From IMG/VR virus record IMGVR_UViG_3300047445_000182, positions 1 through 30,894 of that record: 30,894 nucleotides of DNA. One strand, 5' to 3'. The position numbers were made by a program, and so were the translations under genes. Below the pieces are notes generated by a model, which worked only from the letters and a program-made list of their open reading frames with translations, did no database searches and was not told the DNA's origin. Each line of letters starts with the position of its first letter. The first letter of the stretch is position 1. Positions 10,900 to 19,087 of the stretch are shown here, piece by piece. This stretch comes from a virus.

Positions 10900-13014
10900 A
10901 TGTCTGGGATTTCCAAGGAAGAACGCCTGAAACGCGTCCATGCGCGCGCCTACAGCCGCATCAACAAGGCCCAGGCCACGCTGGGCGGCGAGCGGCTCCA
11001 GTGCCTGCAAGACCGGCGCTTCGCCTCGGTCACTGGGGCCCAGTGGGAAGGCAAGCTGGGCGAGCAGTTCGCCAACAAGCCGCGCTTCGAGATGAACAAG
11101 GTGCATCTGGCGGTGATCCGGATCTTCAACGAGTACCGCGCCAACCGCATCACGGTCGACTTCACCAGCAAGGACGGGTCCCAGAATGACCAGCTGGCCG
11201 ACGCCTGCGATGGCCTGTTCCGCGCCGACGAGCAGGACTCGGGCGCGCAGGAAGCCTACGACAATATGTTTGACGAGGGCGTCTCGGGCGGCTTCGGGGC
11301 CTGCCGCCTGACCACCAGTTACGAGGATGACGCCGACGAGGACGACACTCGCCAGCGGATCAAGATCATCCCGATTACCGACGCCGACTCGTGCGTGTTC
11401 TTCGACCTAGACGCCAAGCGCCAGGACAAGGCCGACGCCCAGTGGGGCGTGGTGCTGACCGGGATGAGCCGCGACGCCTACATCGACAAGTACGACGACA
11501 ACCCGGCCACGTGGGACAAGCAGATCCACCAGAGCGAGTTCGACTGGGCCACGCCGGAAGCGGTGTACGTGGCCGAATACTATGAGATCGAGCAGCAGAC
11601 CCAGACCGTCCACGTGTTCCAGGGCATGGCCTTGGGCGAGGGCGAGCCCAACGAGTTGCGCTTCACGGATGAGGAATTGGACGCCGAAGGCAAGCGCGCG
11701 GAATTGCAGGCCACCGGCTTTCGCGAGGTGCGCAGCAAGCGCATCACGGTGCAGCGGGTCCACAAATACATTCTGTCCGGCTCCAAGGTGCTCGAGGATG
11801 GCGGCCTGATCGCCGGTTGCCACATCCCCATCGTACCGTTCTACGGCAAGCGCTGGTTCGTGGACGGGGTTGAGCGCTGCATGGGCCACGTGCGGCTGGC
11901 CAAGGACGCCCAGCAGCTGGCCAACATGCTGCGTTCGTGGCTGGCCGAGATGGCGGCCCGCTTCGACATCGAAAAGCCGATCTTCACCCCGGAGCAGATG
12001 GCGGGCCACACCGGCATGTGGTCAGCCGACAACATCGAGCGCTACCCGTACCTGCTGGTCAACCCGGTGACCGACGCCAGCGGCCAGAAGCTGCCGGCCG
12101 GGCCGATTGGCTACACCAAGGCACCGCTGATCCCGCCCGCGATGGCCGGGCTGATGCAGATTTCGGAGCAGGACCTCCAAGACTTGCTGGGCAACCAGCA
12201 GGCGGGCGAGCAGATCCAGGCGAACGTGTCGGCCAAGGCGGTCGAGCTGGTGCAGAACAAGCTCGACATGCAGACCTACATCTACATGGACAACTTTGCC
12301 AAGGCGGTCAAGCGCATCGGGGAAGTGTGGCTCGGCATGGCCAAGGACGTGTACGTCGAGGACGGCCGCAAGATGAAGTCGGTCAGCCACGACGGCGCGG
12401 TCGGCAGCATCGAACTGTACCGGCCCACGGTGGACGAATCCGGCGCGCATGTGCTGGAGAACGATCTGGGCAAGGCCAAGTTCGACGTGAACGTCGAGGT
12501 CGGCCCGTCCAGCTCCAGCAAGCGCGCCGCCACCGTGCGCGCGCTGACCGGGATGATGCAGGTCACGCAGGATCCGGAAACCCTTGCGGTGCTGTCGTCG
12601 ATGTCGATGCTCAACATGGAAGGCGAGGGGCTGGCCGACGTGCGCGACTTCTTCCGCAACAAGATGGTGCGGATGGGGGTGGTCAAGCCGACCGACGAGG
12701 AAAAGGCGGCGCTGGCGCAGGAGCAGTCCAACGCCCAACCGGACCCGAACGCCCAGTTCCTGCAAGCCTCGGCCGCCAAGGCGCTGGCCGACGCCAAGAA
12801 AGCCGACGCCGACGCGCTGCTGACCGAAGCGAAAGTCGGCCAGACCAATGCCGACACCATCGCCACCTTGGCCGGGGTCGAGCAGGGGCGCGAACAGCAC
12901 GCGGTCGACCTGGCCACCCAGCTTGGCGCGCATGGGCTGGAGCAGCGCCAGGCGGCCCTGGCCGAACAGCAGGCGGCGCAGCAGATGGCGCAACCGTCGG
13001 CCGCAACCCCGTGA
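10900..13014 (+). CDS. P22-type portal protein
   Basis: A 704-residue portal (P22 gp1 is 725), the dodecameric ring through which DNA is packaged and ejected. Segments resembling gp1 are FEYRANRITVDF-like strands near 85, GVSGGFGACRLTTSYEDDAD, the block with VYVAEYYEI, SGSKVLEDGGLIAGCHIPIV, and QLANMLRSWLAEM. The C-terminal 80 residues are Ala/Gln/Asp-rich and helical, like the barrel of gp1. The ATG at 10900 is preceded by AAAAAAGGG; an upstream in-frame start in the dyad is rejected. It is followed by its own gap with a promoter for the scaffold. Confidence 0.93.
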   Translation: MSGISKEERLKRVHARAYSRINKAQATLGGERLQCLQDRRFASVTGAQWEGKLGEQFANKPRFEMNKVHLAVIRIFNEYRANRITVDFTSKDGSQNDQLADACDGLFRADEQDSGAQEAYDNMFDEGVSGGFGACRLTTSYEDDADEDDTRQRIKIIPITDADSCVFFDLDAKRQDKADAQWGVVLTGMSRDAYIDKYDDNPATWDKQIHQSEFDWATPEAVYVAEYYEIEQQTQTVHVFQGMALGEGEPNELRFTDEELDAEGKRAELQATGFREVRSKRITVQRVHKYILSGSKVLEDGGLIAGCHIPIVPFYGKRWFVDGVERCMGHVRLAKDAQQLANMLRSWLAEMAARFDIEKPIFTPEQMAGHTGMWSADNIERYPYLLVNPVTDASGQKLPAGPIGYTKAPLIPPAMAGLMQISEQDLQDLLGNQQAGEQIQANVSAKAVELVQNKLDMQTYIYMDNFAKAVKRIGEVWLGMAKDVYVEDGRKMKSVSHDGAVGSIELYRPTVDESGAHVLENDLGKAKFDVNVEVGPSSSSKRAATVRALTGMMQVTQDPETLAVLSSMSMLNMEGEGLADVRDFFRNKMVRMGVVKPTDEEKAALAQEQSNAQPDPNAQFLQASAAKALADAKKADADALLTEAKVGQTNADTIATLAGVEQGREQHAVDLATQLGAHGLEQRQAALAEQQAAQQMAQPSAATP

Positions 13015-13027
13015 GTGCCTATTGTTG

Positions 13028-13056
13028 TTGCAAATCAAATAGTTTCAATCTATCAT
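13028..13056 (+). promoter_or_regulatory. Candidate internal late promoter before scaffold and coat
   Basis: TTGCAA (13028-13033), a 17-bp spacer and TATCAT (13051-13056, five of six matches). It contains ATAG-N7-CTAT (13039-13053). An internal promoter here would raise expression of the abundant scaffold and coat proteins. Confidence 0.55.
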
Positions 13057-13105
13057 CCTCCCATGGTTTCCACCGAGCCATATCGGTGAGTCAAAAGGGA
13101 GTCGT

Positions 13106-13990
13106 ATGACATTACTGGCAGATAACGACGATGTGATCGAAGTGGATCAGGCCGACCCGACCGGGCAGGTGGTGGCTGAACAGCAAGCGGACGAGACGTC
13201 CGGCGCTGCGCAGACCGAACAAGCTTCGGACGAGACGGCAGAGGACGAGGTAATCGTCACCATCGGCAATGCGGAGCCGCCGCCCGCAGACGAGGATGAG
13301 TTCAACGGGAAACCAGCGCCGCAGTTCGTCAAGGACCTGCGCAAGTCGGACCGCGAGAAGGCCAAGCGGATCCGCGAGCTGGAAGCCAAGCTGGCCGAGC
13401 AGGCAGCGCCGAGCACGCCCGCCACGGTGGCCAAGCCGACCCTGGCCGACTGCGACTACGACGAGGAAGCCTTCGAGACGAAGCTGACCGCGTGGCAGGA
13501 GCAGGAGCGGGCCCGCAAGGCCGAGCAGCAGGCGCAAGCCGAGCAGCAGCGCAAGGCGCAGGAGGACTACCAGTCCCGCCTGGCCGCGTTCGCCACTGAA
13601 AAGGCGCAGCTCAAGGTGCGCGATTACGAGGACGCCGAAGCGGTGGTCGACGGGCTGTTTTCCCCGACCCAGATCGGCATCATCGTCCACGCCGCCGCCA
13701 AGCCCGCCACGCTGAAATACGCGCTCGGCAAGAACCCCGCCGAAGTCCAGAAACTCGCCTCGATCACCGACCCCGTGAAGTTCGCCTTTGCGGTTGCCAA
13801 GCTGGAGGACAAATTGTCCGTCACCAACCGCAAGCCCCCGCCACCACCGGAAACCGTGGTGCGCGGCTCAGCGCCGGCCGCAGGGTCGGTGGACGCCAAA
13901 CTCGCGCAACTCGAAGCCGAGGCCGACCGTACCGGGGACCGTTCCAAGGTCGCCGCCTACCGCCGCCAGCAGCTTCGCAGCGCCACCTGA
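13106..13990 (+). CDS. Scaffolding protein (P22 gp8-like)
   Basis: A 294-residue protein (P22 gp8 is 303) between portal and coat, the scaffold position. It is strongly acidic at the N-terminus, then has a long charged coiled coil (residues about 80-180, e.g. KSDREKAKRIRELEAKLAEQ and QEQERARKAEQQAQAEQQRK), then AVVDGLFSPTQIGIIVHAAA, and a positively charged helical C-terminus (GDRSKVAAYRRQQLRSAT) that in P22 binds the coat. AAAAGGGAG precedes the ATG. Low sequence conservation is normal for scaffolds; the call rests on architecture and position. Confidence 0.85.
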   Translation: MTLLADNDDVIEVDQADPTGQVVAEQQADETSGAAQTEQASDETAEDEVIVTIGNAEPPPADEDEFNGKPAPQFVKDLRKSDREKAKRIRELEAKLAEQAAPSTPATVAKPTLADCDYDEEAFETKLTAWQEQERARKAEQQAQAEQQRKAQEDYQSRLAAFATEKAQLKVRDYEDAEAVVDGLFSPTQIGIIVHAAAKPATLKYALGKNPAEVQKLASITDPVKFAFAVAKLEDKLSVTNRKPPPPPETVVRGSAPAAGSVDAKLAQLEAEADRTGDRSKVAAYRRQQLRSAT

Positions 13991-14002
13991 TAGGAGCCAT
14001 TC

Positions 14003-15313
14003 ATGGCCACTGCATTTAGCAAGCAAGAAACCGTCCTGTTCGACGAGCTGATCGCCGGCTTCGACGACACCCTCACCATCGGCAAGAACGTGTCCAAGTT
14101 CAACGCCGACGCCACCGTGCTGGAGCGCTCGCAAGGCACCCAGATCTGGCGCCCGGTGCCGTATGTCAGCGTCTCGGTCGACGGTGCCGCCGGTACCGAT
14201 ATCTCGGCCTCGTTCGCCGACGTCACCCAGCTGTCGGTGCCGATTGGCCTCGGCTACAACAAGTCGGTGCCGTGGACCATGACGTCCGACGACCTGAACG
14301 ACCCGCAGCAGCGCGAGCGCAAGCTGAAAAGCGCCATGTCGCGCCTGGCCACCGATATCAACCTGGCCTGCGCCACCGTCGCCGGCCAGCAGGGCACGCT
14401 GGTGGTCAAGCGCACCAGCGCCGCTTCCGGCTACGACGACCTGTCGCTGGCCGACGCGCTGATGATCGAGCAGGGCCTGGTGGGCGACGCCTCGCGCCGG
14501 GTGGCGGTGCTGCATGCCCGCGACTACAACGCGATGGCCGGCAACCTGGCCAAGCCGCAGACCTCGGCCAACCCGAAGGTGAACACCGCCTACGAGAAGG
14601 CGTTCGTCGGCAACGTGTCCGGCTTCGACACCTTCAAGTCGGACTACACCTACCGCCTGACGGCGGCGGCCGGCGTGACCGTGACCATCAACGAAGCGAC
14701 CGCCGCGAATCGCCGCTTCGTGCCGCGCGCCACCTCGACCGCGACCACGGGCGAAACCGCCAACGTCGACAACCGCTACATGAACATCACCATCGCCGTG
14801 ACTTCCGGCACGGTGAAGGTGGGCGACCGCTTCACCATTGCGGGCGTCAACGCGGTGCATCACATCAGCAAGCAGGACACCGGCCAGCTCAAGACCTTCA
14901 CCATCACCGGCATCGTGTCCGGCGCGGGTGGCTCGGGCGTGATCACGTTCAGCCCGCCGATCATCGCGGCCGACTCGTCGCCGACCCAGGCCGAATCCGA
15001 GTACAAGAACGTCACCGCGACCCCGGCCAATGGTGCCGCGATCACGTTCCTGAACACGGTATCGAGCAACGTCTGCGCGTTCTGGGATGAGCGCGCCATC
15101 GAGCTGCTGCCGGGCCGCAACGGTGTCGACGACGGCCTGACCGCCGCCGGGGCCGGTTTCATGCGCGCCACCACCGAACTGGGCATCGACGTGATCATGT
15201 ACAAGTTCTTTGACATCAACACGAAGAAGTACAAGTACCGTACCGATACCCGTTTCGGCGTCGGCATGACCAACCCCGAGATGGCGGGAATTTTGCTTTT
15301 CAGTCAGACCTAA
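14003..15313 (+). CDS. Major coat protein (P22 gp5-like)
   Basis: A 436-residue coat protein (P22 gp5 is 430), HK97-fold with a P22-type inserted domain. The N-terminal part has FDELIAGFDDTLTIGKNVSK and WRPVPYVSVSVDG. The middle has NVDNRYMNITIAVTSGTVKV and GDRFTIAGVNAVHHI, very close in plan to the NVDNR and RGDKISFAGV segments of P22 coat. The C-terminus ends RFGVGMTNPEMAGILLFSQT. TAGGAG precedes the ATG by 8 nt. It follows the scaffold by 12 bp and is closed by a hairpin with a T-run at 15343-15384. Confidence 0.93.
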   Translation: MATAFSKQETVLFDELIAGFDDTLTIGKNVSKFNADATVLERSQGTQIWRPVPYVSVSVDGAAGTDISASFADVTQLSVPIGLGYNKSVPWTMTSDDLNDPQQRERKLKSAMSRLATDINLACATVAGQQGTLVVKRTSAASGYDDLSLADALMIEQGLVGDASRRVAVLHARDYNAMAGNLAKPQTSANPKVNTAYEKAFVGNVSGFDTFKSDYTYRLTAAAGVTVTINEATAANRRFVPRATSTATTGETANVDNRYMNITIAVTSGTVKVGDRFTIAGVNAVHHISKQDTGQLKTFTITGIVSGAGGSGVITFSPPIIAADSSPTQAESEYKNVTATPANGAAITFLNTVSSNVCAFWDERAIELLPGRNGVDDGLTAAGAGFMRATTELGIDVIMYKFFDINTKKYKYRTDTRFGVGMTNPEMAGILLFSQT

Positions 15314-15342
15314 GTATGGTTTAACAGGATAGGTCCTGATAG

Positions 15343-15384
15343 AATCCTCCGTGTTGTGTTCATTCACATTACGGAGGATTTTTT
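15343..15384 (+). terminator. Terminator hairpin that also masks the next gene's ribosome site
   Basis: AATCCTCCGT (15343-15352) pairs perfectly with ACGGAGGATT (15371-15380), with an 18-nt loop and six T at 15379-15384. The 3' arm contains GGAGG (15373-15377), the ribosome site of the homing endonuclease whose ATG is at 15385. The one hairpin can both end coat transcription and block translation of the endonuclease. Confidence 0.8.
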
Positions 15385-16215
15385 ATGTGCATTTTATATC
15401 GTCTCGATTTCGCATCCGGGAAAAGCTATGTCGGGCAAACACTGCGGAAATTGCATATTCGGATAAGCGCGCACCGCACAGCGGCGAATCGCGGAAGCAT
15501 GCTGCCGGTGCATTGCGCATGGCGGCGCTACGGCGAGCCGGAGATTACGGTAGTGGGGACATTCCAGTCAGCCGACGATTTGCATAAGGCTGAAATTGCG
15601 TTGATTGCGGAATTGGGTACATGCGCGCCCAACGGATATAACGTAAGTCTTGGGGGTGATACGGCACCATCGAAGAATCCTGCGGTGGCTGCAAAAATTG
15701 CCGAAGCAGCAAAGGGGCGCAAGCATAAGGATACAAGCGTATGGGCTGCATCGACGGCCAAGCAGTGGGAAGATCCAGAATATCGCGCCAAGGTTATGCG
15801 CGGGCTAAAAGCATCATGGAATGATAAAAAAAGAGAAGAGATATCGATTCGGTCCAAGGCTATGTGGGCCAAGCGCAAAGCAGAGGGATGGGTTGTTTCG
15901 GAGAGCACTCGGGAGAAAATGCGGAACAAGATAATCTTGGACGAATCTCGGGCAAAAATGAGTGCGTCGGCTAAGAATCGCATCCGGGGGAAGAATTCTC
16001 CGCAGCACATTGAAAACACGCGGACGGCAGTCAAAGGGCATTGGTCGAAGCTTACGGATGAGCAGCGCGCCGCAAGAGGCGAAGCCATCCGGCAGGGGCA
16101 ATCAAAAGAAAAACTATCAGAACTTGCCAAGCAGCGATGGCAGAACCCGGAATACCGCGCCAAAGTAGCTGCGGCGAAGTTGGCAGCGAGATTGAAGAAA
16201 ACAGCAAGTGAATGA
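15385..16215 (+). CDS. GIY-YIG homing endonuclease, free-standing
   Basis: A 276-residue mobile endonuclease. The N-terminal GIY-YIG-type domain has ILYRLDFASGKSYVGQT at 3-19 (a divergent GIY with YVG), a catalytic-region helix around residues 23-35, and Glu70 in HKAEIALIAELGTCAPNGYN. The rest has DNA-binding repeats: WEDPEYRAKVMRGLKASW (128-145), WQNPEYRAKVAAAKL (252-266), and NUMOD3-like segments such as STREKMRNK and SRAKMSASAKNR. It is AT-richer, with different codon use from the flanking structural genes, consistent with recent insertion between coat and the next structural gene. Its SD lies inside the terminator hairpin. Confidence 0.9.
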   Translation: MCILYRLDFASGKSYVGQTLRKLHIRISAHRTAANRGSMLPVHCAWRRYGEPEITVVGTFQSADDLHKAEIALIAELGTCAPNGYNVSLGGDTAPSKNPAVAAKIAEAAKGRKHKDTSVWAASTAKQWEDPEYRAKVMRGLKASWNDKKREEISIRSKAMWAKRKAEGWVVSESTREKMRNKIILDESRAKMSASAKNRIRGKNSPQHIENTRTAVKGHWSKLTDEQRAARGEAIRQGQSKEKLSELAKQRWQNPEYRAKVAAAKLAARLKKTASE

Positions 16216-16313
16216 GGTTAGAGACAAGGATTTTGTATCGCTGATTATTGCTATTGTTTATACTTGAGCTAAAGCAACCCCCTATCCAATAGGGCTAACT
16301 ACAAGGAACCACC
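16216..16313 (+). promoter_or_regulatory. AT-rich gap after the endonuclease, with palindrome
   Basis: A 98-bp gap. It holds a -10-like TATACT (16259-16264) without a clear -35, and a palindrome CCCTAT-CCA-ATAGGG (16280-16294). Because the preceding hairpin is a terminator, a promoter here would be needed for the downstream genes unless transcription reads through. Confidence 0.35.
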
Positions 16314-16601
16314 ATGCTCCGATCCCTGATCGACCGCTTCACCGGCAAGGACGCGCCCGTCGCTGTCCCGGTTGTGGCCGACCCCGACCCGCGCGGCCCG
16401 GCCGGCACCCGCGTGCACCATGAATACTTCGTGGCCGACGCCGCCGATGGCAACGGCCAGTGGGCGTGGCTGTGCCGCGTGTACGCGCAGAACGGCGCTG
16501 CCAGCGAGGAACGCGGGCTGGCCCCGAATCCGCAGGTGGCACGCGATGCCGCGCTGAGCTGGGCCAACGCGACCAAGGCCGGGCTGCGGGGTGCGCCATG
16601 A
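16314..16601 (+). CDS. Hypothetical phage protein (95 aa)
   Basis: It begins MLRSLIDRFTGKDAPVAVPV and contains HHEYFVADAADGNGQWAWLC and AASEERGLAPNPQVARDAAL. A small alpha/beta fold is likely. AAGGA precedes the ATG. It begins the block of five short structural-looking genes that follow the homing endonuclease. Function unknown. Confidence 0.65.
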   Translation: MLRSLIDRFTGKDAPVAVPVVADPDPRGPAGTRVHHEYFVADAADGNGQWAWLCRVYAQNGAASEERGLAPNPQVARDAALSWANATKAGLRGAP

Positions 16602-16999
16602 CCATGGGCCTGTCGACCACCCTGCGCAACACCCGCGCCAACGCGATCAAGACCGCCGTCGACGCGGGCGGCGCGGCCGGGTTCCTGCGCGTGTATGACG
16701 GCACCCGTCCGGCGACCGGCGGCAGCGCCACCACCCTGCTGGCCGAACTGACCTTCAGCTTCCCGAGCGCGGCAGCGGCATCCGGCGGCGTGCTGACCTT
16801 CTCGGCCGTCACTGCCGACCCCTCCGCGAACGCGACCGGCACCGCGACCTGGTGCCGCATCGTCGACTCGACCGGGGCCTTCGTGCTGGACGGCTCGGTC
16901 GGCACCGCCGGGGCCGACTACATCCTCAACACGGTATCGATCACCTCCGGGGTGCAGGTGTCCTGCTCGTCGGCCGTGATCACGGAAGGAAACGCCTGA
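16598..16999 (+). CDS. Probable small virion protein (133 aa)
   Basis: It begins MTMGLSTTLRNTRANAIKTA, then becomes beta-rich: GFLRVYDGTRPATGGSATTL, LLAELTFSFPSAAAASGGVL, ATWCRIVDSTGAFVLDGSVG. I recall this plan from small proteins beside head genes of several phages, probably a beta-sandwich. The start overlaps the end of the preceding gene. Head decoration or assembly is inferred from position only. Confidence 0.65.
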   Translation: MTMGLSTTLRNTRANAIKTAVDAGGAAGFLRVYDGTRPATGGSATTLLAELTFSFPSAAAASGGVLTFSAVTADPSANATGTATWCRIVDSTGAFVLDGSVGTAGADYILNTVSITSGVQVSCSSAVITEGNA

Positions 17000-17298
17000 T
17001 GGCCTACGCCGACATTTTCAACGCCGCCAACGATCCGCTGTTCCAGGGCCGCTGCCAGGTCGCCATGTGGACCGCCGCGCAGGACATCATGGCCGAATCG
17101 CCGCTGACCGACCACCACCAGCAACGCGCCGACTGGGCCAACGTGGTGTTGCAGGACAAGGCCAAGGTCAGCCCGCGTCAGGTGGCGATGCAGGTGCTGC
17201 GCAATCCGACGATTGCCGCCAATCCGGGCGCGGCATCGGACGGCGATATTCAATTTCAGATCAACTCGGTGATCCCGTCCTTGATCGCGCTGGGGTAA
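16999..17298 (+). CDS. Small helical phage protein (99 aa)
   Basis: It begins MAYADIFNAANDPLFQGRCQ and is helical (VAMWTAAQDIMAESPLTDHH, ADWANVVLQDKAKVSPRQVA) with ASDGDIQFQINSVIPSLI near the end. The stop/start overlap with the preceding gene is TGATG. It lies between beta-rich structural proteins and may be a head-assembly or joining protein; unproven. Confidence 0.65.
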   Translation: MAYADIFNAANDPLFQGRCQVAMWTAAQDIMAESPLTDHHQQRADWANVVLQDKAKVSPRQVAMQVLRNPTIAANPGAASDGDIQFQINSVIPSLIALG

Positions 17299-17301
17299 GC
17301 C

Positions 17302-17817
17302 ATGGCCGACTTTAAGACCAAATACCCGGCCACCTCCAGCGTCGCGCTGACGCTCGGCGTGGCGTCGCTGGCCTCCGACACCAACCTGCTGGCCGGGCGC
17401 GCCTCGACGGCGGTCGACAACACCAGCAACCTCGACCTCGACCATCTGGTGTCCGGGGTGGTCACGACCGGCACCACGCCCACGGTGAACACCACTATCG
17501 AGGTATGGGCGTACGCCAGCTACAAGACCGCTTCCGGCACCCCGACCTATCCCGACACGATCACCGGCACCGACGCCAACAAGACGCTGACCAACAGCGG
17601 CACCAAGGCGGCGGCGCTGCGGCTGGTGGCGTCGATCGTGGTCAGTGCGACCTCGAACGTGGCCTACCCGTTCGCGCCGGTCAGCATTGCCAGCCTGTTC
17701 GGTGCGATGCCCAAGTTCTGGGGTCTGTTCGTGGTGCACAACACCGGGGCCGCGCTGAATTCCTCCGCCGGCAACCACGACTTCCAGTACGAGCGCATTC
17801 AGGCGCAGTCGGTCTAG
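17302..17817 (+). CDS. Beta-rich probable virion protein (171 aa)
   Basis: It begins MADFKTKYPATSSVALTLGV and consists mainly of Ser/Thr-rich strands, e.g. DHLVSGVVTTGTTPTVNTTI and EVWAYASYKTASGTPTYPDT, with a hydrophobic end (GAMPKFWGLFVVHNTGAALN). A jelly-roll or immunoglobulin-like fold is plausible. It abuts the LamG gene directly (stop codon followed immediately by ATG), suggesting a shared structure such as a head-surface fibre and its anchor. Confidence 0.65.
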   Translation: MADFKTKYPATSSVALTLGVASLASDTNLLAGRASTAVDNTSNLDLDHLVSGVVTTGTTPTVNTTIEVWAYASYKTASGTPTYPDTITGTDANKTLTNSGTKAAALRLVASIVVSATSNVAYPFAPVSIASLFGAMPKFWGLFVVHNTGAALNSSAGNHDFQYERIQAQSV

Positions 17818-19050
17818 ATGATCCGCCCGTTCGCCGCCCGCCGCACAAGGCAGCCGCAGCAGTCGGTGCGCCTCGACTGGTCGCACCCGCTGGCCAGGAG
17901 CCTCGCGCTGGCATGGGTGGCCTCGGCGGGCGACCTCGACCTCGTCACCGGCAAGGCGGGCAGCACCGAAGGCACCCGTGCGGCGAACCAGCCATTCGCG
18001 GGCCGGATCGGGCGCAAGTTTTCCGGCAACGGCGATATCAGCTTCGGCACCCGCCCCGACCTGAGCTTCAACGGCTTGTCGAACCAGACCCTGTTCGCGG
18101 AAGTGTTCATTCCCGACACCAGCAGCGTGTCGAACTTTGTGTGCGGCCGGGTCCAAAGTAACTGGGACTATTCGCTGTCGATCAGCAGCGCCAACCAGCA
18201 ATTCGCGTTCGGCACCGGCGGCCAGTCAGGCGGCAACTCGGTGCTGGTTCCCGCCGCGTCGGTGGGCGGTGGCTTGGCCCCGTACCAAGGCCGCCCGGTC
18301 CCGCTGTGCGGCACCTACGACAAGGTCACGGCCAAGCTGTACGTCGACGGCATCCTGAAGAACAGCGCCGCCCTGACCTCGGCGTTCCCGACCGATACCG
18401 ACCAGTTCGCCATCGGCTCGCGCGGCGGCGGCAACCAGGCCGGCCAGCAACTCTCGGGTGCCTACGTCAGCATCGTACTGGTGTTCAAGCGCACCCTGTC
18501 CGATGCCGAAGTGGCGAGCCTGTCGGCCAATCCATGGCAGCTGTTCGCCAGCGCCCCGCGCCGCCTGTTCGACGAGGCCAGCAGCGGAATAAGTGGCACT
18601 TTCGCGTCGACGCTGGGCGATGCGGCACTAGTCAGTGCTGGCAGCGTCACCAATCCGGGCACGTTCGCCGCGACCTTGGCCGATGCCAGCATGGCCGCCT
18701 CCGGCACGGTGGCAACGGCACCAACCGGCAGCCTGTCCAGCACCTTGGCGAATGCGACCATGGCTGCGAGCGGCGGCGTGCTCAATGCCGGGGCACTGGC
18801 CAGCACCTTGCAGGACGCCACCTTGGCCGCCAGCGGCGCGCTGCGCAACCCCGGCACCTTCGCCGCCACACTGGGCAACGCGACCCTGAGCGCCAGCGGG
18901 ACCGTGGTGCCGAACGCCACCGGCACGCTTGGCAGCACGCTCGACAATGCAACACTATCGGCGGGCGGCTTCGTCGGCATCCCGCCGGCCGCGCCCGACC
19001 TGTTCCTGCGCCTGCCGAAAAACCCGCGCCATTTCGTGCCCTTGCACTAG
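17818..19050 (+). CDS. LamG/ConA-like lectin protein with six C-terminal repeats
   Basis: A 410-residue protein. Residues about 20-245 form a LamG/concanavalin A-like beta-sandwich: SLALAWVASAGDLDLV, IGRKFSGNGDISFGTRPDLS, TLFAEVFIPD, KVTAKLYVDGILKNSAALTS, and the typical closing LVFKRTLSDAEVASLSANPW. Residues 260-387 are six repeats of 19-23 residues near G-T-F-A-A-T-L-x-x-A-T-L-x-A-S-G. The final residues are DLFLRLPKNPRHFVPLH, perhaps an anchor. LamG domains bind glycans and occur on phage head fibres. A head fibre that adheres to host or environmental polysaccharide is a reasonable inference. It is not part of the P22 core set. Confidence 0.7.
   Translation: MIRPFAARRTRQPQQSVRLDWSHPLARSLALAWVASAGDLDLVTGKAGSTEGTRAANQPFAGRIGRKFSGNGDISFGTRPDLSFNGLSNQTLFAEVFIPDTSSVSNFVCGRVQSNWDYSLSISSANQQFAFGTGGQSGGNSVLVPAASVGGGLAPYQGRPVPLCGTYDKVTAKLYVDGILKNSAALTSAFPTDTDQFAIGSRGGGNQAGQQLSGAYVSIVLVFKRTLSDAEVASLSANPWQLFASAPRRLFDEASSGISGTFASTLGDAALVSAGSVTNPGTFAATLADASMAASGTVATAPTGSLSSTLANATMAASGGVLNAGALASTLQDATLAASGALRNPGTFAATLGNATLSASGTVVPNATGTLGSTLDNATLSAGGFVGIPPAAPDLFLRLPKNPRHFVPLH
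18595..18978 (+). repeat. Six degenerate protein repeats in the LamG gene
   Basis: These encode residues 260-280, 281-303, 304-324, 325-345, 346-368 and 369-387. Each has G-[TSA]-[FL]-[AS]-[ASG]-T-L followed by A-[AST]-[LM] and a Ser/Ala-Gly. They are conserved as protein and diverged as DNA, so they are not recent copies. A stacked or triple beta-helix stalk is possible. Confidence 0.7.
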
Positions 19051-19072
19051 GTTAATTGATATACTTGCGGCA

Positions 19073-19087
19073 ATAGGAGAATGCTAT
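19073..19087 (+). promoter_or_regulatory. ATAG-N7-CTAT site before the 19086 gene
   Basis: ATAG (19073-19076), seven bases, then CTAT (19084-19087), overlapping the ribosome site AGGAG and the start codon. It is one of five such sites in late-region gaps. Here the match may arise partly from the SD and ATG context. Confidence 0.35.

Noticed and set aside
13868-15367. Long minus-strand open frame (about 499 codons) opposite the coat gene
   Set aside because: It is Gly/Val/His/Arg-rich with no recognisable domain and lies exactly under a strong P22-type coat protein; a usual shadow in GC-rich DNA.
18595-18978. Recent tandem DNA duplication in the LamG gene
   Set aside because: The repeats are conserved as protein but differ widely in DNA, so they are an old structural repeat, not a variable-number tract.
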